Shown piece by piece: positions 7,923 through 15,495 of a stretch of 64,000 bases of DNA. The stretch's first letter is position 1. Every line of letters begins with the position of its first letter. The notes beneath the pieces are model-generated. The model had not been told where the DNA came from. It did not search any database and saw only the letters and a list, made by a program, of their open reading frames with translations. A program made the translations under genes and the position numbers. Source of the DNA: Nocardioides panzhihuensis (GTDB taxonomy: Bacteria; Actinomycetota; Actinomycetes; Propionibacteriales; Nocardioidaceae); assembly GCF_013408335.1 (NCBI RefSeq), contig NZ_JACBZR010000001.1:1860001-1924000 (forward strand), in the 5' to 3' direction.

Positions 7923-8764
7923 GACCTTCTCGTTCAGCTCGTCGAGCGAGTCGACGACGGGCATGGGCACGAGGTGCTGGCGGCGGAACCGGCCGACGTC
8001 GCCTTCCACGCCGCCCTTCTCATGTGCCCCGGCGATGCCCGGCTGGCAGTAGAACGCGTCGAACCCGAAGTGGGAGCGGAACAGCACCCAGCGGTCGTTC
8101 TCTACCCGCTCACGACCGCGCGCGTTGACGACCCGGGTGACTGCGGCGGTGAGGTTGTCGTACCGGACGTGCCGGGTGGGGATGCCGCCGATCTCGTTGA
8201 ACGCGGCGATGTGGCCCTCGAGGAACGCCTCTTGGCCTTGGGTGGCGTAGATCCGGTGCACCGCCTTCCCGGAGTAACTCAACCTGAATGTGAAGAGGAA
8301 GACCTTCGTCTTCACCCCGGCCAGGATGACGTAGAGCTCGCCGAAGTCGACTTCTGCTTCTGCGCCTGGTGCGTGCTCCTGGGGATCATGACTTCGACCC
8401 GGCGGCCAGCTTCGAGGCCGATCTGCGTGCGGCGGATGCGGACGTAGTCGCGAACCGTCGAGTACGACACCTCAATGGCGTCGTGTTCCTCGATGAGGCG
8501 GACGTGGATCCGGCGGGCGGTGTGCCGTTGCTTCCGCGGCGCCTCAAGGTCGGCGCGGAGCATGTCGTCGATGGCCGACTTGAACGGATCCAACCGGGGC
8601 GAGGAACGCACCGGGGTCTTCCGCGGCGGTGGTTCCGCGGACGTGAGGGCCTGGCGAACGGTGCCGCGTCCGACTTGGTGCTTGCGTGCGAGCGCTCGGA
8701 TCGACATGCCCTCGACCCGGGCGTCCCGACGGATCGCAGCGAACAGTTCCACACGCACCCTCAT
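7923..8764 (-). pseudogene. istA: istA, 5' half with a one-base frameshift
   Basis: This is the N-terminal and catalytic part of the IS21 transposase. The ATG at 8764 follows GGAAG. The start MRVRVELFAAIRRDARVEGMS leads into the helix-turn-helix IRALARKHQVGRGTVRQAL. At a C-run on the coding strand (GGGG at 8381-8384 on the plus strand) one base is missing. Adding one C restores MIPQEHAPGAEAEVDFGELY, the first catalytic Asp motif. The second frame continues KTKVFLFTFRLSYSGKAVHRIYATQGQEAFLEGH, the second Asp region and HEKGGVEGDVGRFRRQHLVP with the catalytic Glu, then stops at the IS3 junction. The gene is thus broken twice. Confidence 0.92.
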
Positions 8765-8826
8765 CCCGAAACCCACTTCCGGTGCCGCGAGGACCGCTGG
8801 ATGCGGGTCCTCCTGACGCCACGGAA

Positions 8827-8917
8827 GTGGGTCCAGATCAAGCCGTCACGACGCCACGCCGAAGCCCGGGTGGGTCCGAATCAGACCGTCACACTGGTCC
8901 CGAATCAGACTGTCACC
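8827..8917 (+). repeat. Three 24-bp end repeats of the IS21 element
   Basis: The copies are at 8827-8850, 8870-8893 and 8894-8917, the last two directly abutting. Shared features are TGG, a central ATCA and a final GTCAC. Multiple repeats at the ends are typical transposase-binding sites of IS21 elements. The left end near 3487 shows only the outermost GTGACAG in inverted form. Confidence 0.75.
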
Positions 8918-9066
8918 GCCAGAGCAGATGTATCGGGAGCGTTGAGGGTGGCGGCATGAAGGACTATCTGCAAGTTCTTGTTGGGCGGGCTGCCTGCGGC
9001 ATGAGTGGAGAGCGCCTATTCGAGGCTGATGTTTCGGTGGATGGTTGTGCTGAACTCGCACCCTGG

Positions 9067-12000
9067 TCAAGAACCGCGCCGGCCGTCCCCGCGGATCCAG
9101 CCGGCATCGGTAGCGACTGCCCTCGTTCTGGCGGACTCTTCGATCGGGCCTTGGTGATCATCGGTGCGATTGAAAATCTCCTGCCGCACGATCTCCTCGG
9201 CGCCACTGATGTCTCCGATGGCATCTTTGACGCGGGCGAGGTCGAGGCGGCAGATCTCGTCGTAGGGGGACGCCTTGGTGGCGATCTGGACGGTGACGAG
9301 AGCGAGGTTGGTGTCGTGCTTCTCCAAGGCGTGGGCGGTGACGATGTGGGCGGTGTCGACGATGGCGCATTGGGCGATGTCGTTGGTGCGTAGGTCGTTG
9401 AGCCAGGCCCATCCGGCGGGGCGTAGGTGGGTGAAGGGTTCGCCCGTGACGAGGTCGAGGGCGGCGATGAGGTCTTCGATGCCGTCGGCACCGCGGCGTT
9501 GACCGCGGGCGCGGAGTCGTTTGAAGAGATCCCAGTCGGTGAGGACGCCATCGACCCGGTAGAGGGACGAGCCGCGGGAGCCGGTGGCGTCGGTCGTGTC
9601 GGCTTTGGGCAGGTGGAGTTCGCCGGTGTCTGGGTTGGTGCCGAGCCACTTGCGTACCTCTGCGATGTCGGTGCGCAGGCGCTGGATCTTGAGGCCGAAG
9701 TCTTCGGCCATCTGGGCGCCGGTGACACCCTGCGGGTGGAGGACGAGGTACGTCAGGAGCTCGAGGTAGAACGGGCGTCGCCGGGCCACTGCTTTGTGGT
9801 CGCCGTGGGTTCGGGCGGCCAGCGGGCCGAGGAGGGTGAGGCGGGGGTAGGGGCAGTCATCGTCATACCAGGTGTCGACGGTGCCGTTGAGGCTCGCGTC
9901 ATCGTCTTCGGCGGTGCCTCCGGCACCTTCCTTCTCGGACGCGGCAGCAGGATCCGCAGGCGTGTTCAGATCGGTGGGCTCAGCGTCCGCCGACAGGTCT
10001 GGACGTGGGTGGGTCGTGACGGGAGCCAGCTGATCGATGTCGTCGGTCGTGGTGGCCGCGGCTGCGACGTACTGCTTGGTTTCCTTTGGGAGGAGTGAAC
10101 CGGGTCCTGCTGGTTGGTCGATGGGGCGCGCTTCGGTCTGCTCGGGGACGAGTGCGCCGGCCTCGTCGGTGGTGGCCTTCCGGCCGTTCGCGTTCTTGGA
10201 GGTGGGCAACGTGATGTTGTCGGGGACCGGGTCGAGAGCGAAGAGGGTGGCACAGGCGGCTGCTTCGGATTCGGTGAGCCCGGCCGCGGTCAGGTCGAGG
10301 TCCAGGACGGTCAGGTGGAGGCGTCCGTCGTGGGTGAGTGCGATGGGGGTGCTTCCTGGTGGGATGGTGTCTGCGAGGAGAAGGACAGTGGCGCCGGATC
10401 GGGAGGGGTACGCCGCGATGATCTCGGCCACCTGCTGGGCCAGGTCGGCGTGGTCGCTGGTCGCGATGACGGCGTGGTAGGTGTCGATCTCTGAATGAGC
10501 GAACTTGGGGTCGAGCACTTGGGCGAGCTCAGTTACGAAGCGGTCGTCGTGGGCCGGGTGGTGGTTGGCCCCGCCCTGGTCGCCTCCTGAGAGGTCGTCG
10601 CACCAGAAGGTGACCTCAGAGGCCACGCCGAAGGTGTCGACGGTGGCGACGATCGACCAGGGGTTGAAGGCGAGCTCGGCGCTCACGTACCTCGCGAACG
10701 CCGCCCTCCTGGCAGGCTCACCGGTGACGGCGACGTAGGAGTGTTCCTCGAGATTAAGCAGGACATGGTCGCCGCTGTTGTTGGAGCCGATCCCGACGAG
10801 GAGGGGGTAAGGGCAGGAGTACTCGGGATCGGATGGGTTCTCTGGCAGCGGGGCCATCCAGATCTTTCCGTCACCGGTCCAGGGGTCTGGAAGGTGCGCG
10901 CTCTCCGTTAGGTGCAGGGTCGCGGTGCGTTTCCCGAGGGCGACCCAGCTCAGCGTTGGCATCGAGTCCTCCGTCTTCTCGAGCGTTTCGAGAAGGTGGT
11001 TGAGGCCAAGGATGTTCGGGCCGGTGACGCTGCCGGCGAACTGAGCGGTCTTGGCCACGTCGGTGATCTCTGGGGGAGTGGAGAGGATGTGGCCCGGGCG
11101 GCGGAAGCGGAGCGCGGTGCGTCGGTAGGAGCGCAGCGCGAGGAAGACCAGGCCGGCGAGGACCGCGCCGGCACCGGTGAGCCCGGGGAGCACCCAGGCT
11201 GGAGTGTGTGAGGCGTTGTCACTCGCGTCGTCGGGTGCTTGTGTTGCCGGGACGGGTGAGGGGGATGTCGAAGGTGACGTCTGTGGTGATGTCTCAGGGG
11301 TGGGGGACTTCGATGGGGTCGGCGAGATCGGAGGCGGTGCTGCGGGAGGCCCCCCTTTCCTGACCTGGGGTTTCGTTGTCGTGGGGAGCTGCAGCGTCCA
11401 GCCTGGGCGGATCAGGTCGGGATCGGTCAACCGAGCGCCGTCGGGCTGAACCGTGTTGGTGGAGGCGTTGAAGATCTGGGTGTATCTCTCGGCATCCCCC
11501 AATTCCTCCTCGGCGATCTCCGAGAGAGTGTCACCCGGTTCAACGACGTAAGTGTCGTCGCCGGCGTCGGTGTTCTCGGCCGGTTTCGCGGGAGCGGGAA
11601 GGCGAAGGATGAGACCTGCTTCGAGGTAGTCGGGATTCTTCGAGAGGACGTACGTGTTCAAGGCTGCGATCTCCTTGAACCGCTCGCCGCTGCCCAGGTG
11701 CTTTTCGGCGATCCGCCACAGGCTGTCGCCGCGTTTGACGGTGTAGGCCACGGTCTCGCCGGAGGCTGTCGCCTTTGGGGTGGGCTGCGCGGCAGTCGGG
11801 TTGCGTGGTTCGGGTGGCTCGTCGCCCGAAGGGTCGCTGACCAGTTGAACCGGCACGTCCTGAGGGACGTATGCATCCGCCGGGGGCGAAGTCATCGTCT
11901 GCGTCACTGCGGGTGCGCTGATGAACAGAAGCGCGGCGGAGGCGACGAGATGGTTCGCTGCACCCTGAGGAAGGCTGAGACCCGGCAGGCGAGGGACCCG

Positions 12001-12243
12001 GATCCCTCGCAGCATCGATGCAATGGACACGAAGACCGAGATAGTGAACAGCGCCCAGCAGACCCAGCACGCGACGTAGATGACCGCGAGCGCCACGGTG
12101 CCGTCGTCGCGGTCCTGGAGCCGGTCCCAGGTGAAGGCGCTGAAGTCAGGCAGCGACCGGGCATAGACAAGGAAGATTGGACCGCCCATCACGAAGACCG
12201 CGAGGGCGAGGGTGGCGGCGAGTCCGCGGAGCCTGGTGATCAT
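9067..12243 (-). CDS. Large membrane protein with two LysM domains and a BTAD-type C terminus
   Basis: This 1058-residue protein has hydrophobic segments near residues 7-28, 50-73 and 96-112. Two LysM domains follow (YTVKRGDSLWRIAEKHLG and YVVEPGDTLSEIAEEELGD), then a Pro/Ser/Thr-rich linker and a fourth helix (WVLPGLTGAGAVLAGLVFLA). About 400 further residues lead to a C-terminal region resembling the bacterial transcriptional activator domain of SARP-like regulators: a winged-helix-like part (LLTYLVLHPQGVTGAQMAED) and helical repeats. LysM implies peptidoglycan binding outside, with the BTAD inside. Such fusions commonly accompany actinobacterial Tad loci; their role is not known. Its start overlaps the upstream stop (ATGA), so it is the last gene of the pilus operon. 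Confidence 0.85.
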   Translation of the reverse strand: MITRLRGLAATLALAVFVMGGPIFLVYARSLPDFSAFTWDRLQDRDDGTVALAVIYVACWVCWALFTISVFVSIASMLRGIRVPRLPGLSLPQGAANHLVASAALLFISAPAVTQTMTSPPADAYVPQDVPVQLVSDPSGDEPPEPRNPTAAQPTPKATASGETVAYTVKRGDSLWRIAEKHLGSGERFKEIAALNTYVLSKNPDYLEAGLILRLPAPAKPAENTDAGDDTYVVEPGDTLSEIAEEELGDAERYTQIFNASTNTVQPDGARLTDPDLIRPGWTLQLPTTTKPQVRKGGPPAAPPPISPTPSKSPTPETSPQTSPSTSPSPVPATQAPDDASDNASHTPAWVLPGLTGAGAVLAGLVFLALRSYRRTALRFRRPGHILSTPPEITDVAKTAQFAGSVTGPNILGLNHLLETLEKTEDSMPTLSWVALGKRTATLHLTESAHLPDPWTGDGKIWMAPLPENPSDPEYSCPYPLLVGIGSNNSGDHVLLNLEEHSYVAVTGEPARRAAFARYVSAELAFNPWSIVATVDTFGVASEVTFWCDDLSGGDQGGANHHPAHDDRFVTELAQVLDPKFAHSEIDTYHAVIATSDHADLAQQVAEIIAAYPSRSGATVLLLADTIPPGSTPIALTHDGRLHLTVLDLDLTAAGLTESEAAACATLFALDPVPDNITLPTSKNANGRKATTDEAGALVPEQTEARPIDQPAGPGSLLPKETKQYVAAAATTTDDIDQLAPVTTHPRPDLSADAEPTDLNTPADPAAASEKEGAGGTAEDDDASLNGTVDTWYDDDCPYPRLTLLGPLAARTHGDHKAVARRRPFYLELLTYLVLHPQGVTGAQMAEDFGLKIQRLRTDIAEVRKWLGTNPDTGELHLPKADTTDATGSRGSSLYRVDGVLTDWDLFKRLRARGQRRGADGIEDLIAALDLVTGEPFTHLRPAGWAWLNDLRTNDIAQCAIVDTAHIVTAHALEKHDTNLALVTVQIATKASPYDEICRLDLARVKDAIGDISGAEEIVRQEIFNRTDDHQGPIEESARTRAVATDAGWIRGDGRRGS

Positions 12244-12662
12244 CGCTGGTTACCTCCGAGGCTGCGTACGAGGTGGCCGGTCGCTTCGCCATGGACCGTG
12301 ACCCTGGTGATACCGATGATCCCGAGGAATTTGGTGCGGTAGGTGTCGCGGGTCTCGACGACGATCCGGTCGCCGTTACTGATCGAGACCGTGCCCCGCA
12401 TGCCGGCGGCGGAGAGGTACGCCTGGGCTGCCTGGCGTGCGGCACTGGTGTCGATCCGGGCGTACCGGCCCTGGACCGCGGGTGCCGCCTGCACTTCCTG
12501 GGCGCCGGTGCGCGCTGCCTGGGCGGCGACATCGTGGGCTCGCTGCTGGGCGTGAACCTGCCCACCGAGGTCGACGGCCAGCCCGACAAGAGTGGCCATG
12601 ACGAAGGCTCCGGTCGCCATCCAGGCTGTGACCGAACCGCGCTCATCGCGGAGGTGATTCAT
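12240..12662 (-). CDS. TadG/TadE-like pilus assembly protein
   Basis: This small pseudopilin-like protein of 140 residues starts MNHLRDERGSVTAWMATGAFVMATLVGLAVDLGGQVHAQQRAHDVAAQAARTG-like sequence: a short charged leader with RG-S at the processing point, one hydrophobic helix, then an exported domain. The glutamate found after the cleavage site in the two TadE proteins upstream is absent, which with the DLGGQVHAQQRAHDVA stretch points to the TadG-like branch. Start and stop overlap both neighbours by ATGA, so translation is coupled. Confidence 0.8.
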   Translation of the reverse strand: MNHLRDERGSVTAWMATGAFVMATLVGLAVDLGGQVHAQQRAHDVAAQAARTGAQEVQAAPAVQGRYARIDTSAARQAAQAYLSAAGMRGTVSISNGDRIVVETRDTYRTKFLGIIGITRVTVHGEATGHLVRSLGGNQR

Positions 12663-13096
12663 CGTGAATCACCTCGCTCCCGCCAGGTGTCAACTGGCGA
12701 GGACATCGTGGCCCGAATCGTGCGACTCCCTGGCACGGGCGCGGACAGGTCGGTCAGATCCAGGCGACAGGTGACGGTGGCGGCCACCGCGCCCGGCTCT
12801 CCGACGGCTGTCTGGAATGCCCGGGTGTCGATTCGAACCGAGACCGTACGACAGTTGATTCCTTGGCTCTTGAGGCTCGCTCGTGCCGCGTCGGTCGCGG
12901 TTCGCGTCGCGTCGGAGGAGGACCGGGCGATCGAAGCCGTACGCGCGGCCTCCGCTGCGGCCGACTGCACCGACTCGTGCGCGACGGCCATACGTCCACC
13001 GAAGATGATCAGGCCGACGAAGAGACCGAAGGCAGGTACGCCGATGGCTGCCTCGATCGCGGAGGATCCACGCTCATCTCGTCGTCTCGAGGTCAT
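12659..13096 (-). CDS. TadE-family pseudopilin (second copy)
   Basis: This 145-residue protein has a class III-type leader MTSRRRDERG followed by SSAIEAAIGVPAFGLFVGLIIFGGRM; the conserved Glu sits at position +5 after the Gly. A helix with many alanines follows (SVQSAAAEAARTASIAR), then a small exported domain with two cysteines. TadE proteins are minor pseudopilins of Tad/Flp systems. The ATG at 13096 is chosen because it overlaps the upstream stop as ATGA, like its neighbours. Confidence 0.85.
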   Translation of the reverse strand: MTSRRRDERGSSAIEAAIGVPAFGLFVGLIIFGGRMAVAHESVQSAAAEAARTASIARSSSDATRTATDAARASLKSQGINCRTVSVRIDTRAFQTAVGEPGAVAATVTCRLDLTDLSAPVPGSRTIRATMSSPVDTWRERGDSR

Positions 13097-13497
13097 GGCG
13101 CAGTGAGCCTTTCGACGGTCACGCTCGCAGACTGCCGAACTCGAGGCTGCCACCCGGGCAATACGCTCAGGCTCCGCCCGGTGACTGTCGCTGTGGCTGT
13201 TGTCCCGGTTCGGGTGACGTTGACGCGGCTCGACTTCAGTGCGTCTCCGCCGACGTCGGCGAGATAGGCGCGAGCCGATCGCCTGCCATCGGTTGAGGTC
13301 GCGCCCTCTGCGCCGGCCGCTCGGGCACCCTCTTGTGCAGCGGCGATCGCGATCGTGCGGGCGTGGTAATAGAGCGCGGCCTGCATTCCGAGGAACATGA
13401 CCGCGAACAGGGCGGGTAGCAGAATGACGAGCTCGATCGAGGCGGCGCCTCGTTCGTTGCGAGCCCGGCGGTGCCTATCTGATCTTGTTGGACTCAT
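13093..13497 (-). CDS. TadE-family pseudopilin (first copy)
   Basis: This 134-residue protein begins with a basic leader (MSPTRSDRHRRARNERG) and then AASIELVILLPALFAVMFLGMQAALYYHA, the TadE motif with Glu at +5. The exported part is short and rich in small residues. Its start lies inside the 3' end of the pilin gene (23-base overlap), so the pilin and TadE are probably made together. It is a minor pseudopilin of the Tad apparatus. Confidence 0.87.
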   Translation of the reverse strand: MSPTRSDRHRRARNERGAASIELVILLPALFAVMFLGMQAALYYHARTIAIAAAQEGARAAGAEGATSTDGRRSARAYLADVGGDALKSSRVNVTRTGTTATATVTGRSLSVLPGWQPRVRQSASVTVERLTAP

Positions 13498-13684
13498 TGG
13501 TGACGAAGGTCCTGATCGCGGCGACGACGATGGCGACGATCGCGATCACGGCGACGGCCCACAGGACGTTCTCGATGGTCACCGAGCCGCGCTCGTCGCG
13601 CCGCCGGCGACCCTCGATGGCCACGTCCAGATGGTGCTGGCCGATCAGGATGAGTCCGAGGATGAAGGTGATGAGTCGGTGCAT
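13475..13684 (-). CDS. Flp-type major pilin candidate
   Basis: This 69-residue protein ends in RRRRDERG followed by SVTIENVLWAVAVIAIVAIVVAAIRTFVTNESNKIR. A prepilin peptidase would cut after Gly33, leaving a mature chain of about 36 residues with Glu38 at +5 and one long hydrophobic helix, which is the Flp pilin plan. The N-terminal leader is longer than usual and itself hydrophobic at residues 4-15, so a later start cannot be excluded. No prepilin peptidase (TadV) is visible in this window. Confidence 0.75.
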   Translation of the reverse strand: MHRLITFILGLILIGQHHLDVAIEGRRRRDERGSVTIENVLWAVAVIAIVAIVVAAIRTFVTNESNKIR

Positions 13685-13729
13685 GAGGAGATATCTCGTT
13701 TCGTGTGTCGGTGAGCCCTTTCGTACGTC

Positions 13730-14626
13730 TCAGGTGGGCATGACCATCCGGAGCAGTGATGGAGCCAGGAGCAGCCCCATGAAGACCACCCCGAGCAGTG
13801 AGCCGGGGATGGACATACGTTCACCGACGGCGTTGGCCTCGGTGATCTCGTCGTTGAGCATGGCGGTGCGCATCGCCGCGGAGCGGGCGCGCAGGGTCGA
13901 GTAGACCGACGCGCCCTCTTCACCGGAGAGACGCATGATGTCGGCGAAGTCATCGAGCTCGGGAAGGCCGAGTTCCTCCGACAACGCGTGGAGCGCTTCC
14001 CAGGGTGGTAGGCCGGACCAGCGTGAGCGGGTGAGCTCCTCGGTCAGCCGGGTGAAGACCCACGAGTCGCCGATCTCGGCAGCGGCCTCCATGGCCTGGC
14101 GTACACCAGATCCGTTGTTGCGCTCGAGCGCGACCAGCTCGGTATAGGCCCCCAATGCCCGGGTGAACTCGAGCCGCGCTGCACGGGCATCGTCGAGCGC
14201 GTTGTAGTTCGGAATGAAGAACATCACCACGGCAAGAGCAACCGAACCGATGGCAGGGATTGCGACGGGGAGCCCGAGGCCGATGAGTGAGAGGAAGACT
14301 GCGAACACGGGCGCGATGACCAGCCCGAGTGCCGCGAAGATGATCTTCTCGCCGTAGAACCGAGCCAGCGAGAGCCGTAGGAGCGCGAGCTCGCGTGTTG
14401 GCGTACGCACCCAGATCGCCGGCGGGAGAGCGCGGATCGCCCAGGTGCCGAGCCGTTCTGTCCGGTTCGCCGGAGTCGCAACCGCCCTGGTTGGTGCCGC
14501 CTTGGCAGTGAGCCGGTCAAGCGCGTCGACCGGATCGGGATGCGCCGGCAGTACGCGGGCCAGGAGCAGCACGATGCCGAGCCCGATCAGCGCGCCGGAG
14601 GCCATCATGATCTGCAGACCGGTCAT
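13730..14626 (-). CDS. tadC: Tad inner-membrane platform protein TadC
   Basis: This 298-residue membrane protein contains a type II secretion F domain (GAYTELVALERNNGSGVRQAMEAAAEIGDSW ... LHALSEELGLPELDDFADIMRLSGEEGASVYSTLRARSAAMR) between N-terminal helices and a C-terminal hydrophobic end. TadB and TadC form the inner-membrane platform on which the TadA ATPase works. Its start overlaps the tadB stop (ATGA). A 45-base gap then separates it from the pilin gene, the largest gap among the pilus genes proper; it may contain a processing or internal control site. Confidence 0.88.
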   Translation of the reverse strand: MTGLQIMMASGALIGLGIVLLLARVLPAHPDPVDALDRLTAKAAPTRAVATPANRTERLGTWAIRALPPAIWVRTPTRELALLRLSLARFYGEKIIFAALGLVIAPVFAVFLSLIGLGLPVAIPAIGSVALAVVMFFIPNYNALDDARAARLEFTRALGAYTELVALERNNGSGVRQAMEAAAEIGDSWVFTRLTEELTRSRWSGLPPWEALHALSEELGLPELDDFADIMRLSGEEGASVYSTLRARSAAMRTAMLNDEITEANAVGERMSIPGSLLGVVFMGLLLAPSLLRMVMPT

Positions 14627-15495
14627 GACAGCTCAGCCTTCGCGAGCTCGCGGCGGTTGCCGAGGATTCGGGGCGGCGGCCTGCCCTCAGCCATCCGGCG
14701 CATCCACACCAGCAGCGCGGCGTAGGCAGCGAGCAGGATGGTCAGGATGATTTGGCCGAGCGGGGTGGAGTACGGCTCGACGTAGCCGCCGGAGAGCGCC
14801 AGGACCAGCAGCACGGTGGCACTGATGATCGTCACCCACCGCGCGGTCGCGCGCGGCTTGGCGCGGTCGGCCTCGACCTGACGCCGAGCGCGTACGTCGG
14901 CAGCGACCGACTCGGCCAGCGAGTCGAGCACGGCCGAGAGACCAGCCCCACGACGCCGGGAACCCAGGATGAGGTTCGCCGCGACCAGGTCGCCGGTGGC
15001 GTCATCGAGCTCATCGGCGAAGGCCCGGAGCGCATCCTCAGTGCGCCACCGGGCACGCAGGCGAGCTGCGAGGCGCCCGACCTCGCCGGCGATAGGCGCT
15101 GGAGTGGAGCGCAGCGTGGCGATGAGGGCCTGTTCCAGGCCGGCCCCGACGGTGAGTACGCCCGAGAGGGACCTGGACCACTCCTCGAGTGCTTCGAGGC
15201 GGGCGATGCGTGCCTTGGCGGGCGAGGTGGCCAAGAGGTAAGGGAGTCCGATGACCGCCGCCGGGCCGATGATGAGAGCTAGCAGCCAGCCGGTCACCAG
15301 CCAGCCGAGCACGCCGGCCATGAACCCGCCAGCGAGCAATAGGCGAGTCTGGCGGGGGAGTGACTGAATCCGGTTCAACGACCTCGACCGGGTCGGGACG
15401 CGCTCGACGACCGGCGCGCGGCGAAGGCCGGCGGTGAGGCCTATGGCCCCGGCGACGATGAGCGCTCCGGAGATCGCGGGAATGAGCGGCGTCAT
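14623..15495 (-). CDS. tadB: Tad inner-membrane platform protein TadB
   Basis: This 290-residue protein has helices near both ends and a central type II secretion F domain (EEWSRSLSGVLTVGAGLEQALIATLRSTP ... DELDDATGDLVAANLILGSRRRGAGLSAVLDSLAESVAADVRARRQVEADRAKPRATARW). The RARRQVEADRAKPRATA stretch is characteristic of TadB. The ATG at 15495 overlaps the tadA stop. It acts with TadC as the platform for pilin extension. Confidence 0.88.
   Translation of the reverse strand: MTPLIPAISGALIVAGAIGLTAGLRRAPVVERVPTRSRSLNRIQSLPRQTRLLLAGGFMAGVLGWLVTGWLLALIIGPAAVIGLPYLLATSPAKARIARLEALEEWSRSLSGVLTVGAGLEQALIATLRSTPAPIAGEVGRLAARLRARWRTEDALRAFADELDDATGDLVAANLILGSRRRGAGLSAVLDSLAESVAADVRARRQVEADRAKPRATARWVTIISATVLLVLALSGGYVEPYSTPLGQIILTILLAAYAALLVWMRRMAEGRPPPRILGNRRELAKAELS

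Larger units (their letters stand above)
3487..8915 (-). mobile_element. IS21-family insertion sequence, interrupted by an IS3 element
   Basis: The element contains istA and istB reading leftward. IS21 elements usually have TG...CA tips and repeated sequences at their ends. A TGACAG at 3487 and a CTGTCA ending at 8915 form a short terminal inverted repeat, and three 24-bp repeats lie at the right end. No clear target duplication flanks these points, so the tips are approximate, the left one especially. The istA gene is split by the IS3 element at 5223-7922 and also carries a one-base frameshift. The element is therefore probably inactive, although istB is intact. Confidence 0.75.

Noticed and set aside
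8686-9393. Plus-strand frame across the right IS21 end, including MKDYLQVLVGRA from 8956
   Set aside because: It crosses the IS21 boundary and runs antisense into the LysM-BTAD gene, and no motif was recognised; the short part before 9067 is too small to judge.
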